NCBI RefSeq assembly: GCF_001277235.1
Contig: NZ_CP012267.1
Coordinates: forward strand, 133,339-197,338
DNA from: Cronobacter dublinensis subsp. dublinensis LMG 23823
GTDB lineage: Bacteria; Pseudomonadota; Gammaproteobacteria; Enterobacterales; Enterobacteriaceae
Direction: 5' to 3'
DNA: 64,000 nt
Made by a program: the position numbers and the translations under genes. Within the stretch, counting starts at the first letter, position 1. Each line of letters begins with the position of its first letter. The notes below the pieces were generated by a model. It was not told the origin of the DNA, did not search any database, and saw nothing but the letters and a program-made list of their open reading frames with translations. This document shows positions 1-9,025 of the stretch, piece after piece.

Positions 1-2196
1 TACAGCCGCGACGCCATAAAGAGTAATTACGACTCGGTCATCGAACAGGCGGGTATCTATGCAGGCAAAGGTGGTTTCGATATCACCGTTGGCAACCACA
101 CGCAGCTTAACGGCGCAGTGATTGGCTCAACCGCCACCGCCGATAAAAACCGCCTGGAGACCGGCACGCTGGGCTTCACCGATATCCGTAATAAAGCGGA
201 TTATAAGGTTGAGCATCAGGGCGCGGGCTTCAGTTCGGGTGGCGGTATTGCAGGCAATATCATTAGCAACGTAGCGAATACTGCACTGGCCGGACTTGGT
301 AGCAGTGGTCATGCCGAGGGCACGACACAAGCCGCAGTCTCAGAAGGCACGATTACGATTCGTGATAAGGCAAATCAGCAGCAGAACCTGGCTGATTTAA
401 GCCGTGATACGGCTCATGCCAATGACAGCATTAGCCCAATATTCAATAAAGAGAAAGAACAGAATCGCCTGCAGGCAGCACAACTGATTAGCGATATCGG
501 TTTACAGGCCTCGGATATTGTCAAAACGCAGGGTGCTATAGAGGCTGCACAGAAAGCGAATAGCCAGATGGCGAGCGCTACTCAGGCTCAGAAAAATAAA
601 GCGCTGGAAGAACTGAAAGCACAGAACCCGAAAAAGCAGTACAGCGACAAGGAGATAAACCAGCAGGTCTGGCAAAACTTTTTCAATAATGCGCAAAAAA
701 ACAGTGACTATGGCACTGGCGGCAAATATCAGCGAGCCGTTCAGGCAGTGACGGCGGCAGTGCAGGGCCTGGCGGGGGGTAACGTTCAGGCTGCACTCGC
801 TGGTGGTGCCGCACCCTATCTGGCAGAGCAGGTTAAAAAGCAGATTGGTGAAGACAACATTGCTGCCAATGCGATTGCTCACGCGATAGTCGGTGGCATC
901 GTCGCAGAGCTTTCTGGCAGAAATGGTCTTGCAGGCGCCGCAGGTGCGGCATCCGGGGAGCTTGCAGCCAAAGCGTTAATGACAGAGCTTTACCCAGGTA
1001 AAACGGCCTCGCAATTGTCCGAAGAAGAAAAGCAAACGCTCAGTGCGCTCTCAACTCTGGCGGCAGGCCTTGCAGGTGGGGTTGTTGGCGATAGCAGCGA
1101 CAGCGCATTTACTGGCGCGCAAGCCGGGAAGAATGCCGTTGAGAACAACCATCTTAATACCCTGGAAAAACTGTCGCTGAGTAATAAGAAAAAAGAATAC
1201 AGCTCATCCTGCCAGGGCGAGAATGCTGATAATGAATCATGCAAAGCGCTTAAGCAGGATATCGATAAGCTGAACGAAAAAGGGCAAAGCATTGATAAGA
1301 CCGAATACAGTGAGCTTGGACCGGATTTCCAGCTGGGCGGAGTGGACAGCATTAAGCACAGCCCTGGTGATGTAGTCTCCTGTGTTGGTTCCAGCAACGG
1401 ATACTGCACAGTGACCGATGTGTCTGCCGTAGACGGAAAGGAGTGGAAGCTTGAGCCCGCAAACGAAGTACAAGCAATTACAGAGAAATATAAGAACGAA
1501 AAGACAGAAGATTATATCAAAGCGTTAGGCGCAGCCTACTTTGAAGGTGGTTGCGGAATGCCAGGCGTTGCTTCCGCATTGTGCCAGTCTTACAGTGCAT
1601 TCGGCGGCGCAAACCCTATCAGCGGTAAGGTACCGACTGATGCTGAACGTATCACCTGGGCTTTAAATGCCGCGGCTAACCTGGCTGCTGGCAAATCTGC
1701 AATCGCTAAGGGTAACGCAGGAACCGTTATCGCAAATGACTTAAAACCGCACGAGCTTAAGCAGGCGCAAAGTATAGTGAATGAGCTCGGTGGGGCATTT
1801 GAAGGGGTACCTAAACTTAACGTCGGTGAAAAACTAAATGGAAAACCAGTAACGTCACCTGATTACCCCGTGATTGATGGGTGGTACAAAACCTCGTCTG
1901 GAGAGAAAATTTCTGTTAGTTTGAAAGAATTGTCTTCAAGAAACCCTTTGTCAATATTACAGGACGTTAGTAAAGCGAATAAAACGGGTAAAGAATTTGG
2001 GATTTCTAATTCAACTATGTTTGTTGACGCGAAAAACATGTCCAGTGAACAATTAATAAAATTTGCTAATAATGGTCCTTTGAGCGGGAAAGCATTGCAG
2101 CAAGGCGTCATCGATCGCGTAGTGGTAAGAACAAACGATGGGTTCGTAACCATTGAAGCTGGTGCTGTTAAGAATCAGAAGCCTAAGGGGTGGTAA
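1..2196 (+). CDS. cdiA: CdiA / filamentous haemagglutinin C-terminus with its toxin domain (5'-partial)
   Basis: The frame is open from base 1, so the gene starts outside the window; the first internal ATG is not its start. CdiA is the two-partner-secreted stick that delivers its C-terminal toxin into neighbouring cells. Visible are the end of the adhesin repeats, a Gly/Ala-rich pre-toxin region and a VENN motif at 1138-1149 (context GKNAVENN). About 348 residues follow. The final ~130 residues contain AFEG, YPVIDGW and ISVSLKEL, an E...D...SxK spacing that would fit a PD-(D/E)XK nuclease fold; that activity is inferred. The toxin part is clearly more AT-rich than the pre-toxin part. The stop codon overlaps the next gene's ATG by one base, as usual for cdiA-CT/cdiI pairs. 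Confidence 0.88.
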   Translation, partial: YSRDAIKSNYDSVIEQAGIYAGKGGFDITVGNHTQLNGAVIGSTATADKNRLETGTLGFTDIRNKADYKVEHQGAGFSSGGGIAGNIISNVANTALAGLGSSGHAEGTTQAAVSEGTITIRDKANQQQNLADLSRDTAHANDSISPIFNKEKEQNRLQAAQLISDIGLQASDIVKTQGAIEAAQKANSQMASATQAQKNKALEELKAQNPKKQYSDKEINQQVWQNFFNNAQKNSDYGTGGKYQRAVQAVTAAVQGLAGGNVQAALAGGAAPYLAEQVKKQIGEDNIAANAIAHAIVGGIVAELSGRNGLAGAAGAASGELAAKALMTELYPGKTASQLSEEEKQTLSALSTLAAGLAGGVVGDSSDSAFTGAQAGKNAVENNHLNTLEKLSLSNKKKEYSSSCQGENADNESCKALKQDIDKLNEKGQSIDKTEYSELGPDFQLGGVDSIKHSPGDVVSCVGSSNGYCTVTDVSAVDGKEWKLEPANEVQAITEKYKNEKTEDYIKALGAAYFEGGCGMPGVASALCQSYSAFGGANPISGKVPTDAERITWALNAAANLAAGKSAIAKGNAGTVIANDLKPHELKQAQSIVNELGGAFEGVPKLNVGEKLNGKPVTSPDYPVIDGWYKTSSGEKISVSLKELSSRNPLSILQDVSKANKTGKEFGISNSTMFVDAKNMSSEQLIKFANNGPLSGKALQQGVIDRVVVRTNDGFVTIEAGAVKNQKPKGW

Positions 2197-2735
2197 TGAG
2201 TGTATCCTTAAGTGTTTTTTCTAAAAAAGCATTAAGCATTGACGTTTCCACCTTCACTGTGGATACAAACAGGGTGTTTAATTCCTTGTTAGGATGTGAT
2301 GGTGCATATTTGAATTTCGAAATATTTGATTCGGAAGGAACAGCTATAAAAAAAATAGAGCCAGATGCAGCTCAGGTGTATAGGTTCATTGAAAACAATA
2401 TTGCATTTTGTGGTGGATGCTTTTTATACGGTCCGGATGAATACTGGCAATATCATAGTGAAGAGCAATTGAATGAGTTTTCGGTTACTGAAATTAATTT
2501 TAACTCTGACAGCGTCATTTTTTTAATCGCGCTGTCAATGGTAATTGTGATAGCCGATTATTCAGGGTGCGATTATATTTTTGATACAAGTGGCATACTT
2601 TCTATTACTAACGATGATAAAGCTAAAATAGACGATATCCTTGCATTAAAGATTACTTCAGTCGATGATGACATTAAAAAATCCTGTGCTCTTTTGTATG
2701 AGAGAATAATAAGTGATGCGTGGAGAATAGAATGA
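2196..2735 (+). CDS. cdiI: Probable CdiI immunity protein for the main CdiA toxin
   Basis: A 179-aa acidic soluble protein whose ATG shares one base with the cdiA stop (TAATG), implying translational coupling. Position directly behind the toxin domain, small size and AT-rich composition mark it as the cognate immunity protein, which would neutralise the toxin in the cytoplasm of the producer. I do not recognise the family. A GTG codon two codons upstream is possible, but the ATG fits both the overlap geometry and the start of its frameshifted paralogue at 5755. No signal peptide is visible; a hydrophobic stretch near residues 105-120 (IFLIALSMVIVIAD) is more likely a buried helix than a membrane anchor. 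Confidence 0.75.
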   Translation: MSVSLSVFSKKALSIDVSTFTVDTNRVFNSLLGCDGAYLNFEIFDSEGTAIKKIEPDAAQVYRFIENNIAFCGGCFLYGPDEYWQYHSEEQLNEFSVTEINFNSDSVIFLIALSMVIVIADYSGCDYIFDTSGILSITNDDKAKIDDILALKITSVDDDIKKSCALLYERIISDAWRIE

Positions 2736-3165
2736 CAGGGGGTATTGTTCTTTTTATTAAAAAAGCTTGTGTAACATTACAAGATAAAATAGAGAGTGCG
2801 ATATCGCTTGCCTGAGGGTACAGGCCCTCACGGTAAAACTCAGATGGGACACTTCAGTTGTTCAGGATCCGAAGACATGCGTTTTTAACGACTCCTGTTA
2901 CGAAGAATTAATCGCATGGATATATTAGCCAGTGGAGTCCATGCGGTCTTTAATGAGACAAAACTACATTTAATCACTTGAATGTTTATCTGGACCCAGC
3001 AGTGAGATGCTACGGTGAGTCTTCAGGTGCTGCGCTTGTGCACCCAAACGAAAGATGACTAATGTCGTTTAGTACGCCGGAATCTACCGAAGCTACCATT
3101 CCATTTTTTTGCCGTTGATGGCCTTCGGCGCAACTTTACTATTCACCGGAGCCGGGGAAGAATAA
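2736..3165 (+). other. Degenerate inter-cassette DNA without a supported gene
   Basis: About 430 bp with no convincing reading frame between the first immunity gene and the first displaced cdiA-CT module. It contains a 6-bp hairpin (TGAGGG/CCCTCA) near 2812-2830 and stop-riddled sequence. No transposase fragment or terminal inverted repeat could be recognised. It is probably debris from earlier cassette insertions. Confidence 0.4.
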
Positions 3166-4214
3166 GCTGCTGGCGCAGCCGGAGGATTTATTGCCGCGTC
3201 AGGTTCGGAAAGGCTGTCTGCGGCGTTTTATAATACAAAGTCAGAAGAACTCTTTCCGGATGAAAAAACGGTCATTGTTAACCTCGTTGCAGCACCGGGC
3301 GCGGCGGGCGGTAGCATGGCCGCAGGGAACAGCACCGGTATCGGCAGTGGTGCAAACGCCGCCAGGGTGGAGGTTGAGAATAATGCGCTGAGTGTGGTTG
3401 TCCGGGGTAGTGTACTGGCGATTAAAGGATGTGCCAAAGTAGCAGCCTGTCGTAATGCGCTGGTTGAAAAAGGTCTTGGTGCGCTGCTGGGTGTGGGAGC
3501 AGCTAAAACCGCGCTAGATAATCTCTCTTCAACAGAGCGGGACTATGTCTTTAGTGTGGCGATGTCGGGTAAGGCTGATTTAATAGAAAAACTGACGCCA
3601 GAACAACGGGCTGCCTATAATTATATGGTGGGTCAGGATCAGAAAGGTTTAATCACCATCTTTCCGAAACCGGACAGGGATTTAACAGACGATAAGCTGA
3701 TTAACCCGGCTCAGGATCAGAACAAGGGAACGATGCTGACAACGCCGGATCAGCAAAGTCAGAATGGAGCCAGTCATACCGGGAATACCAGTGGTGCGCC
3801 AGATACAGGCGGAAACACCACGGTAACACCGATCCCTGACGGGCCGGGTAAGGATGATCTGGCTTATCTGGCTGAGGGTAGAGATAACAGATTGCCTATT
3901 CCTGAACCTCTTGTGGCAAGCAATGGATTAAAAGTTGAATCCAATTCTAAACACACACCCGGCGCACAAGGGTTTAGACTTAATGCTGGCATTGAACCAA
4001 AAATTCCTTAGATTTATTTGAAAATTCAGTATCAATTGATGGAGATAAAGCTCGTTATAATATGAGCGATGATGGTTCTATTCACCGTTATTTTCCTGAT
4101 AATACAGGAACCTATCATTGGTCTGGAAGTCCGGGTGATTCAAAAAATCAGATGCGACTAGATAATAAGACCAATGCCCAATTTCGTAAGCAAGAAGGAT
4201 GGAAAATTAAATGA
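3166..4214 (+). pseudogene. Displaced (orphan) cdiA-CT module, frameshifted near its toxin end
   Basis: The frame opens right after a TAA at 3163 with no good start codon and encodes the CdiA pre-toxin sequence (AAGAAGGFIAASGSE..., later VEVENN), followed by a proline/threonine-rich linker and a C-terminal toxin. At a five-A run (3999-4003) it shifts and stops at 4011. Reading on in the other frame (from AAT at 4002) continues the toxin for ~70 residues (SLDLFENSVS..., HRYFPDNTG, YHWSGSP, KQEGWKIK) to a TGA at 4212-4214 that overlaps the next ATG. One A seems to have been lost. Without an upstream cdiA it could be expressed only after recombination into cdiA. The toxin family is not named with confidence. 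Confidence 0.75.
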
Positions 4215-4684
4215 TAATTGGTAATCCTTATCAAATTGCAATACAAGTAGAGCAGGTAGATGTTTTATGCTCTCCTAGTGGAATTTTTAATTTTATTATC
4301 AACGATATGTTCATCCCCGGCAAAGGAGTTACTATAGATCTTTATATTGTAATATCTTCATTAAAAGAGAGTCTGGAAGCTGGAGTCCGAGAAATAAATG
4401 AGGATATTGGCAATGTTTCTATAGATAAAATTGATTTTTCCGAAGGAACACCTGAAAAATTAATATCATTGAATGTTGCTGAATTATATGATTACGGGTG
4501 TGCTTTTTGGTTGGGATTTGACGGTAATGAAGATCGTCTAATCTATACTTTAGATTTTGAAAGTGGTTTTAACGAGAGTCGCTTTCCTAGAGGGACGATA
4601 GAGAAATTAATCAGGACATTGCCTTTGGCAGATACGCTAATTATGGATAAAACTAATGATATTATAATTACAAAGATAAATTAG
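4211..4684 (+). CDS. Orphan immunity protein, Imm42-like
   Basis: A 157-aa protein beginning MIIGNPYQIAIQVEQV and overlapping the restored toxin frame by ATGA (4211-4214), the arrangement of a coupled toxin/immunity pair. The start and the GIFNFIIND segment resemble immunity 42 family proteins as I remember them; the assignment is tentative. The gene is intact although its toxin is frameshifted, as expected if the cell still profits from protection against kin carrying that toxin. A decayed relative lies in each copy of the long repeat (6423 and 9925), sharing the LCSPSGIFN segment. Confidence 0.65.
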   Translation: MIIGNPYQIAIQVEQVDVLCSPSGIFNFIINDMFIPGKGVTIDLYIVISSLKESLEAGVREINEDIGNVSIDKIDFSEGTPEKLISLNVAELYDYGCAFWLGFDGNEDRLIYTLDFESGFNESRFPRGTIEKLIRTLPLADTLIMDKTNDIIITKIN

Positions 4685-5066
4685 CCGCTATAGTGGTTGA
4701 GAATAATGCTCTCAGCGATGAAGATGAAAACGAAATTCTTCATGGTAATCGGACAGTAAAAGTTATCCCTGTAAACCCATTCAATAATTTTTGGATGAAG
4801 GTGGGCACCTGATAGCCAGCATTTTTGGTGGATTTGGTGAGAAGCTTAATATAGTTCCAATGAATGGCAATCTGAATAAGGGAGCCTGGAAACAAATGGA
4901 AAATACGTGGGTTACTGCCCTGAAGGAGGGTAAACAGGTGAAATTTAAGATAGATCCAGTTTATTCTGGTAGTAGTGTGAGGCCGGATAATTTTACTATT
5001 CAAAATCAGATCGGTAACAATAAGCCTATAAGAGAAACATTCCAGAATGCTCCAGGTGGGAAGTAA
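4684..5066 (+). pseudogene. Truncated cdiA-CT with a DNA/RNA non-specific endonuclease (NS_2-type) domain
   Basis: Starts in the VENN motif (VVENNALSDED at about 4693) and within ~30 residues shifts frame (near 4785) into DEGGHLIASIFGG, then VPMNGNLNKGAWKQMENTW, PVYSGSS and FQNAPGGK. These are hallmarks of the Endonuclease_NS_2 polymorphic toxin domain; the GGH histidine is the expected catalytic residue. The N-terminal part of the nuclease domain is missing and replaced by unrelated sequence, and there is no start codon, so it should be dead. The YezG-family immunity gene two bases downstream is the known partner type for this nuclease, which supports the identification. Confidence 0.75.
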
Positions 5067-5068
5067 TT

Positions 5069-5404
5069 ATGTCTACTGAAAATGAATTGTACTTGTGTAT
5101 TGGGCGCTCCCTTTACAGCACGGCACCAGATAATGCAAAAGCTGTATTATTAGATGCAGAGTTGTCTCCAGAAAGTGATCATGTTAAATTTTCATTTGAT
5201 TACATTGATAATGCGGGAAAGAAGAACTGGTTTACTCCCGAAAGTGCAAAGACCGACAGTGAGTTGATGGATTGCCTCGTGAAACTCCGTCATTACTATA
5301 TTGAAAACAACCTGACCAATGGCCGCCCTGCGTGGCATGGATGTGAGGTGACGCTGGATGTGGATAAAATGAAGCTCAGTATAGATTTCCGTTACGACGA
5401 TTAG
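5069..5404 (+). CDS. YezG-family (DUF600) immunity protein
   Basis: A 111-aa protein with the family pattern: SLYSTAPDNAKAVLLDAEL, then VKFSFDYID, WFTP, KLRHYYIENNLTNGRPAWHG and a C-terminal acidic IDFRYDD. YezG proteins bind and inhibit NS_2-type nuclease toxins such as B. subtilis YeeF. Start chosen at the ATG two bases after the nuclease stop. It looks intact and is followed by a hairpin terminator, so the pair once formed a self-contained cassette. With the toxin truncated this is now an orphan immunity gene. Confidence 0.85.
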   Translation: MSTENELYLCIGRSLYSTAPDNAKAVLLDAELSPESDHVKFSFDYIDNAGKKNWFTPESAKTDSELMDCLVKLRHYYIENNLTNGRPAWHGCEVTLDVDKMKLSIDFRYDD

Positions 5405-5415
5405 TCATCAATGAG

Positions 5416-5446
5416 CCCGGTTCTCACACCGGGATCTTCGTGTTTT
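5416..5446 (+). terminator. Probable intrinsic terminator after the YezG immunity gene
   Basis: Hairpin CCCGGT (5416-5421), 6-nt loop, ACCGGG (5428-5433), then a T-rich tract ending in TTTTT at 5442-5446. It sits 12 bp after the stop codon of the preceding immunity gene. Confidence 0.55.
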
Positions 5447-5754
5447 TCGACGTTAAATTTACCCAAAACGCCCATCCCCGCGCTTATACACCGGCAGATC
5501 GCCGTTGTCATTCAGCGCACCGGCACCCATTCCAGCCACAGCTTCACCTTCTGCCGGTTGATGTAAAACACGCTATATTCTCGGCGCGGCTGTATTACCT
5601 GATGCTGGTGGTGGGAATCGGTGTGCTTATTAATAAATCGCGCCCGTAATAAAATAAACAGAAATATAAATTATCAATCAAATCGTTGTTACAAAGAAAA
5701 ATTTAATCACTATCACATTTGTACGATAATAAATTCAAAGCCTGAGAGGCAGTA
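5447..5754 (+). other. Inter-cassette remnant and upstream region of the next immunity pseudogene
   Basis: The first ~110 bp are a diverged copy of the boundary element seen at 7321, 10823 and 12500, whose minus strand reads ...LPVYKRGDG. The remainder has no homology I recognise. From about 5660 it is AT-rich, and GAGAGGC (5743-5749) is a plausible ribosome site for the ATG at 5755. Confidence 0.45.
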
Positions 5755-6289
5755 ATGAGCATATCGCTAAGTCTATTTTTTAACGAATCATTAAACATAG
5801 ATGTTTCTGAGCCAATTATAGAAGCAAGTAAAATATTTAGGATTTTATCCGGGCAAAAGGATACTTACCTTGATTTTGGTGTTTATGCTGCAAAAGGCAA
5901 CGTTATAAAAAAAAGTAAAACCTGATGTAACTCAAGTGTACAGTGTCATTGAGAATAATATCTTTTTAAGTGGTGGGTATTTTTTATACGGGTCTGATGA
6001 ACACTGGCAGTACCATAGTGAAGAGCAACTAAACGAGTTTTCGATTACCGAAATTAATTTTGACCCTCACTGCGGTAAGTTTTTAATGTTCCTTTCAATA
6101 TTGATCGCGGTAGCTGAATTTTCCATGAGTGATTATCTTATTGATACGAGTGGTATATTATCGGTAACGAAAAATGATAAGGCAAAAATAAGCGACATTC
6201 TTGATTTGAAAGTCTCTTCGGAAGCTGCGGATGTTAATGAGTCCTGCGCTCTTTTGTATACGAAGATAATAACAAGTAAGTGGCAATAA
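5755..6289 (+). pseudogene. Frameshifted paralogue of the main cdiI immunity gene
   Basis: MSISLSLFFNESLNIDVSE opens at 5755 and parallels the start of the immunity protein at 2196 (MSVSLSVFSKKALSIDVS). The frame breaks in a run of eight A (about 5907-5914): the intact gene reads ...IKKIEPDAAQVYRFIENN, while here a shift of one base is needed to give ...IKK VKPDVTQVYSVIENN, after which 117 residues align (FLYGSDEHWQYHSEEQLNEF) to the TAA at 6289. One extra A explains the defect. The protein would be functional only after ribosomal or RNA-polymerase slippage on the A tract. No cognate toxin lies directly upstream. Confidence 0.8.
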
Positions 6290-6422
6290 ACATATCATTG
6301 AAGCATCACGTCTTTGATGAAAAAAATAGCCATATTCACATTATTGAATGAATGAATAAAGGCAGTGTAACACATCGATTTTCCAGAGAACATGGGGACA
6401 GACCACTGAACAGGTTTTAGTT

Positions 6423-6698
6423 ATGGACGATAAAAAATTCATAGCTACGTAAGCAGGAAGCGGGCGGTAATAATTATGGGTGGTTCGTATTAAATTTCTA
6501 TACAGACAGGAAAATAGATATGCTATGTTCTCCCAGCGGTATTTTTAATTTGATAATTAATGGTAATATTATTCCTGGGCAAGGGATACAGGTTTATCTT
6601 TAGAATTAGCAGAGGTACAGGGTAGACTGGTTGAGCAGAATTCATCGACATCTCGATGTTTAACTAAAGAGGAGTTAATGAATGAATTGGGAAAATGA
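6423..6698 (+). pseudogene. Decayed immunity gene related to the Imm42-like protein at 4211
   Basis: An ATG at 6423 (MDDKKFIA...) leads through two frame changes (near 6450 and 6600) to a TGA at 6696-6698. The middle reads IDMLCSPSGIFNLIING, clearly related to VDVLCSPSGIFNFIIND of the protein at 4211, and the end reads LTKEELMNELGK. It overlaps the next decayed gene by 17 bp. The same lesions occur in the second repeat copy. Confidence 0.55.
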
Positions 6699-7282
6699 TT
6701 ATCTGGAAAAGATTGATGCCATTTTTAATGGTGAGAAGGAAATCGCTATTTTTGTCATTGATGGCAAGCATCATTACGTAATTGATACTAAGGATAATTA
6801 CTGCATTGATGTCAGAATGGAATTAAAAATTATATAGCTAAAGGATGGTTGAATGAAGCTCTATACGATGATGCAGTTAATGCTTTCAGGAGTGGTGTCC
6901 CCCTATTAACAAAAGAGACTTATTCAGATTGCATCAATAGAAATAACGTGATAATTCGTTCTTCTGACTGGATGAAATCATTTTTGTTTTTAATAGAAGA
7001 AATGACGAGTTTGCGGGATTTTATGATTACATCGAAAGGTTCTTATCTAATCTAAATGAACCAGTGTCAGATAAGTGGGACAGTTGGAGAATGAGATTGC
7101 CTAAGTTTTATATTAATTTTGATAAAAAAATCTTTCGCCATACGGATTGGGATAGAAACCATGAAAGTTCTGTTCCTTCAGGATGGGAAACTCAGGCAAA
7201 CAATAACTTTGGCCTGCTTGTTCCGGATAAAGAACAATATTGGTTAATTGATGGCATGAATTTTTGGAAATTACAGATGTAG
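6682..7282 (+). pseudogene. Immunity-like gene with two frameshifts, copy 1
   Basis: MNWENDYLEKIDAIF starts at 6682 and stops at 6837; the frame is resumed at about 6826 (IAKGWLNEALYDD...) and shifts again near 7005 (DEFAGFYDYIERF...), ending KLQM* at 7282. Spliced conceptually it gives one soluble protein of about 199 aa. Size, AT content and position suggest a former immunity protein, but I recognise no family. Both lesions are present in the copy at 10184, so they predate the duplication and are unlikely to be base-calling errors. Confidence 0.55.
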
Positions 7283-7353
7283 CCCGAATTCCGACCAGCA
7301 TGTTCTGGCCGGTATCGTTGTTGCTATCAGCCTTTACCCAAAATGCCCGTTCC

Positions 7354-7392
7354 CGCGCTGGTACACCGGCAGATCGCCGGTGTACCAGCGCG
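7354..7392. repeat. Perfect 17-bp inverted repeat, copy 1
   Basis: CGCGCTGGTACACCGGC (7354-7370), loop AGATC, and its exact reverse complement (7376-7392). The related element at about 12530-12566 lacks the perfect second arm, reading GTGTCGTTCAGCGCG where this copy has GTGTACCAGCGCG. The palindrome was therefore created secondarily, probably by a templated mutation inside the boundary remnant. Confidence 0.8.
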
Positions 7393-7532
7393 CCCGGAAA
7401 CGCCCCGATGCACTGTTTCATTTTCTTCTTACTGACGGGTAGCAGGCTTAAGCCCTCGGCCCAACTCTACCCTTAACGGGAATCCGGGAGGATGGCTGCT
7501 GGTGCAGCGCCCTGTGTGACAGGTCTGAGTAA

Positions 7533-8688
7533 AAGAAAAGCGTCGCCAACGGCAGTGAGCCTGCACGTATCGCTCTGCATACGCTCGCTTCTGCCGTATT
7601 GGTAAAAGCGCAGGGAGGAAATGCCGCCACAGGTGCAGCCGGAGGATTTGTTGCCGCGTCAGGTTCTGCTGCGCTGTCTCTGGCGTTTTATAATAAAAAG
7701 CCAGAAGAACTCTCTCCGGATGAAAAAACGGTCATTGTTAACCTCGTTGCAGCACTGGGCGCGGCGGGCGGTAGCATGGCCGCAGGGAACAGCACCGGTA
7801 TTGGCAGTGGTGCAAACGCCGCCAGGGTTGAGGTTGAGAATAACTATCTGAGTGGCAAAGAACCGGAAATGTTCGCGAAGAAACTGGCCGATTGCGGTGA
7901 CAATGGCAGTTGTCGGGCAGACGTCATGAAGGAACTGGCTGAGACGTCGAACAAGAATATCGAAGGGTTCAGCGACTGCCTGAAAGCAGGGACAAAGCAT
8001 GCATCAGTGACAAGCTGAACGGGATAAGAATGCAACTGGTTATGATGCGCTGACAGCACATATAGGTGCAGATGTGGCCAATACCTACAAGGAAGGGTTA
8101 GGCGTAGAGACATTCAACAACGCGCTGGACTGTATGGGTATGGGCTGGGAAGCATGCTCAAACAAGAAGGGCTGGAAGTTGATTGAGTCGGGTTTGGGCG
8201 TGTTGATTATCGCCGGAGGTCAGACGATAGGCGGTAAGCTGGCCGAGGCGATTGCGGGAAGTAAAGGACCGACAGCTAACGGGTATAATATCTCTAATGG
8301 TGCTGATAAGGCTATTTCTAAAGCTGACTTGGAGCATCAAATTGTTCAATCTCGGATTAATGTCCAGAATGGTAATGCCAGAGAAGGTTGGGAGCATGTT
8401 GTAAAACGTCATTTCTCTGGTAAAGAGAATGCAAGTCAATTTACTCTCAGTCAGACTGAAGTGAAAAGTATTCTTCAAAGTTCTGATGTGGCTAAAATAC
8501 CAATCAGCAATACTCACAAATCAATTAATAAAGCGACTGGTCAGCAAGAAACACTTTGTGAGCGTGTTATTATTTTTGATAAGAATATTGGTATTGATGA
8601 ATTCAGTGGGGGTAATCCGACAAATACTATGACGATCTTAACCGATAAAAAAGGTAATTTGATAACGGCCACTCCGGGAAGGATGTAA
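7533..8688 (+). pseudogene. Displaced cdiA-CT module with an RNase-like toxin, broken by two 1-bp deletions
   Basis: Opens after a TAA at 7530 and encodes the pre-toxin (KKSVANGSEPARIALHTLAS..., VEVENNYLSGKEP) up to a stop at 8018. Compared with the sister module at 11340-11540, one G is missing near 7996 and one A near 8030; the true frame resumes as ANTYKEGLGVE (8074) and runs to 8688. The C-terminal ~110 residues (GWEHVVKRHFSG, FTLSQTEVKSIL, IGIDEFSGG, MTILTDKKGNLITATPG) have the histidine-rich start and terminal beta pattern of BECR/EndoU-like RNase toxins. That assignment comes from pattern only. Confidence 0.65.
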
Positions 8689-8689
8689 T

Positions 8690-9025
8690 ATGGAAACAGA
8701 TAAGTCAGTGGATGAAATGTTGTATGATTTTAATAAATTAGAGGCATTTTACATCATTCCATTTTTAAAAAAAGAGTTTGGTGTGGTTGATTCTGCTTGT
8801 TTTTTATATCAAGCAATAGATCAAGGTGTGGATATTTATGCTTATCTCGTTAACGGTAAGCATGTTATTGAGTTCGACTTGTCAAAAATAGATAACACAA
8901 TAGTTAAAAATGAAATTATTTCAGTAGACGAGTATATGAAAACGATACAGGGAAAAGGTAAGGCTAAAAAGAATGCCCGTGATGTATTAAAAGATGCTAT
9001 TAATAAGTCTAAGATTACTGATTAG
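8690..9025 (+). CDS. Orphan immunity protein for the toxin ending at 8688
   Basis: A 111-aa acidic protein beginning METDKSVDEMLYDFNK, whose ATG lies one base after the toxin stop. It is AT-rich and has a Lys-rich C-terminus (KGKAKKNARDVLKDAINKSK). I recognise no family; the role is inferred from position. It appears intact while its toxin is not. Confidence 0.65.
   Translation: METDKSVDEMLYDFNKLEAFYIIPFLKKEFGVVDSACFLYQAIDQGVDIYAYLVNGKHVIEFDLSKIDNTIVKNEIISVDEYMKTIQGKGKAKKNARDVLKDAINKSKITD

Larger units (their letters stand above)
6304..7628 (+). repeat. Long direct repeat, copy 1 (about 1.3 kb)
   Basis: Almost identical to 9811-11130. The offset is 3507 bp at the left end and 3502 bp after 4-nt and 1-nt indels near 6320-6355. 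Over the rest I noticed only one substitution before the last bases (C at 7338 versus T). It carries two immunity pseudogenes, a palindrome, the boundary remnant and the start of a displaced cdiA-CT module. Similarity continues, at lower identity, into the VENN module. Confidence 0.9.

Noticed and set aside
2736..3165. Possible insertion-sequence scar
   Set aside because: No terminal inverted repeats, target duplication or transposase fragment could be recognised; the region is simply degenerate.
5440..5649. 69-codon + strand frame ending LMLVVGIGVLINKSRP
   Set aside because: Its first half is the reverse strand of the boundary remnant and there is no ribosome site; the hydrophobic end alone is not enough to call a gene.
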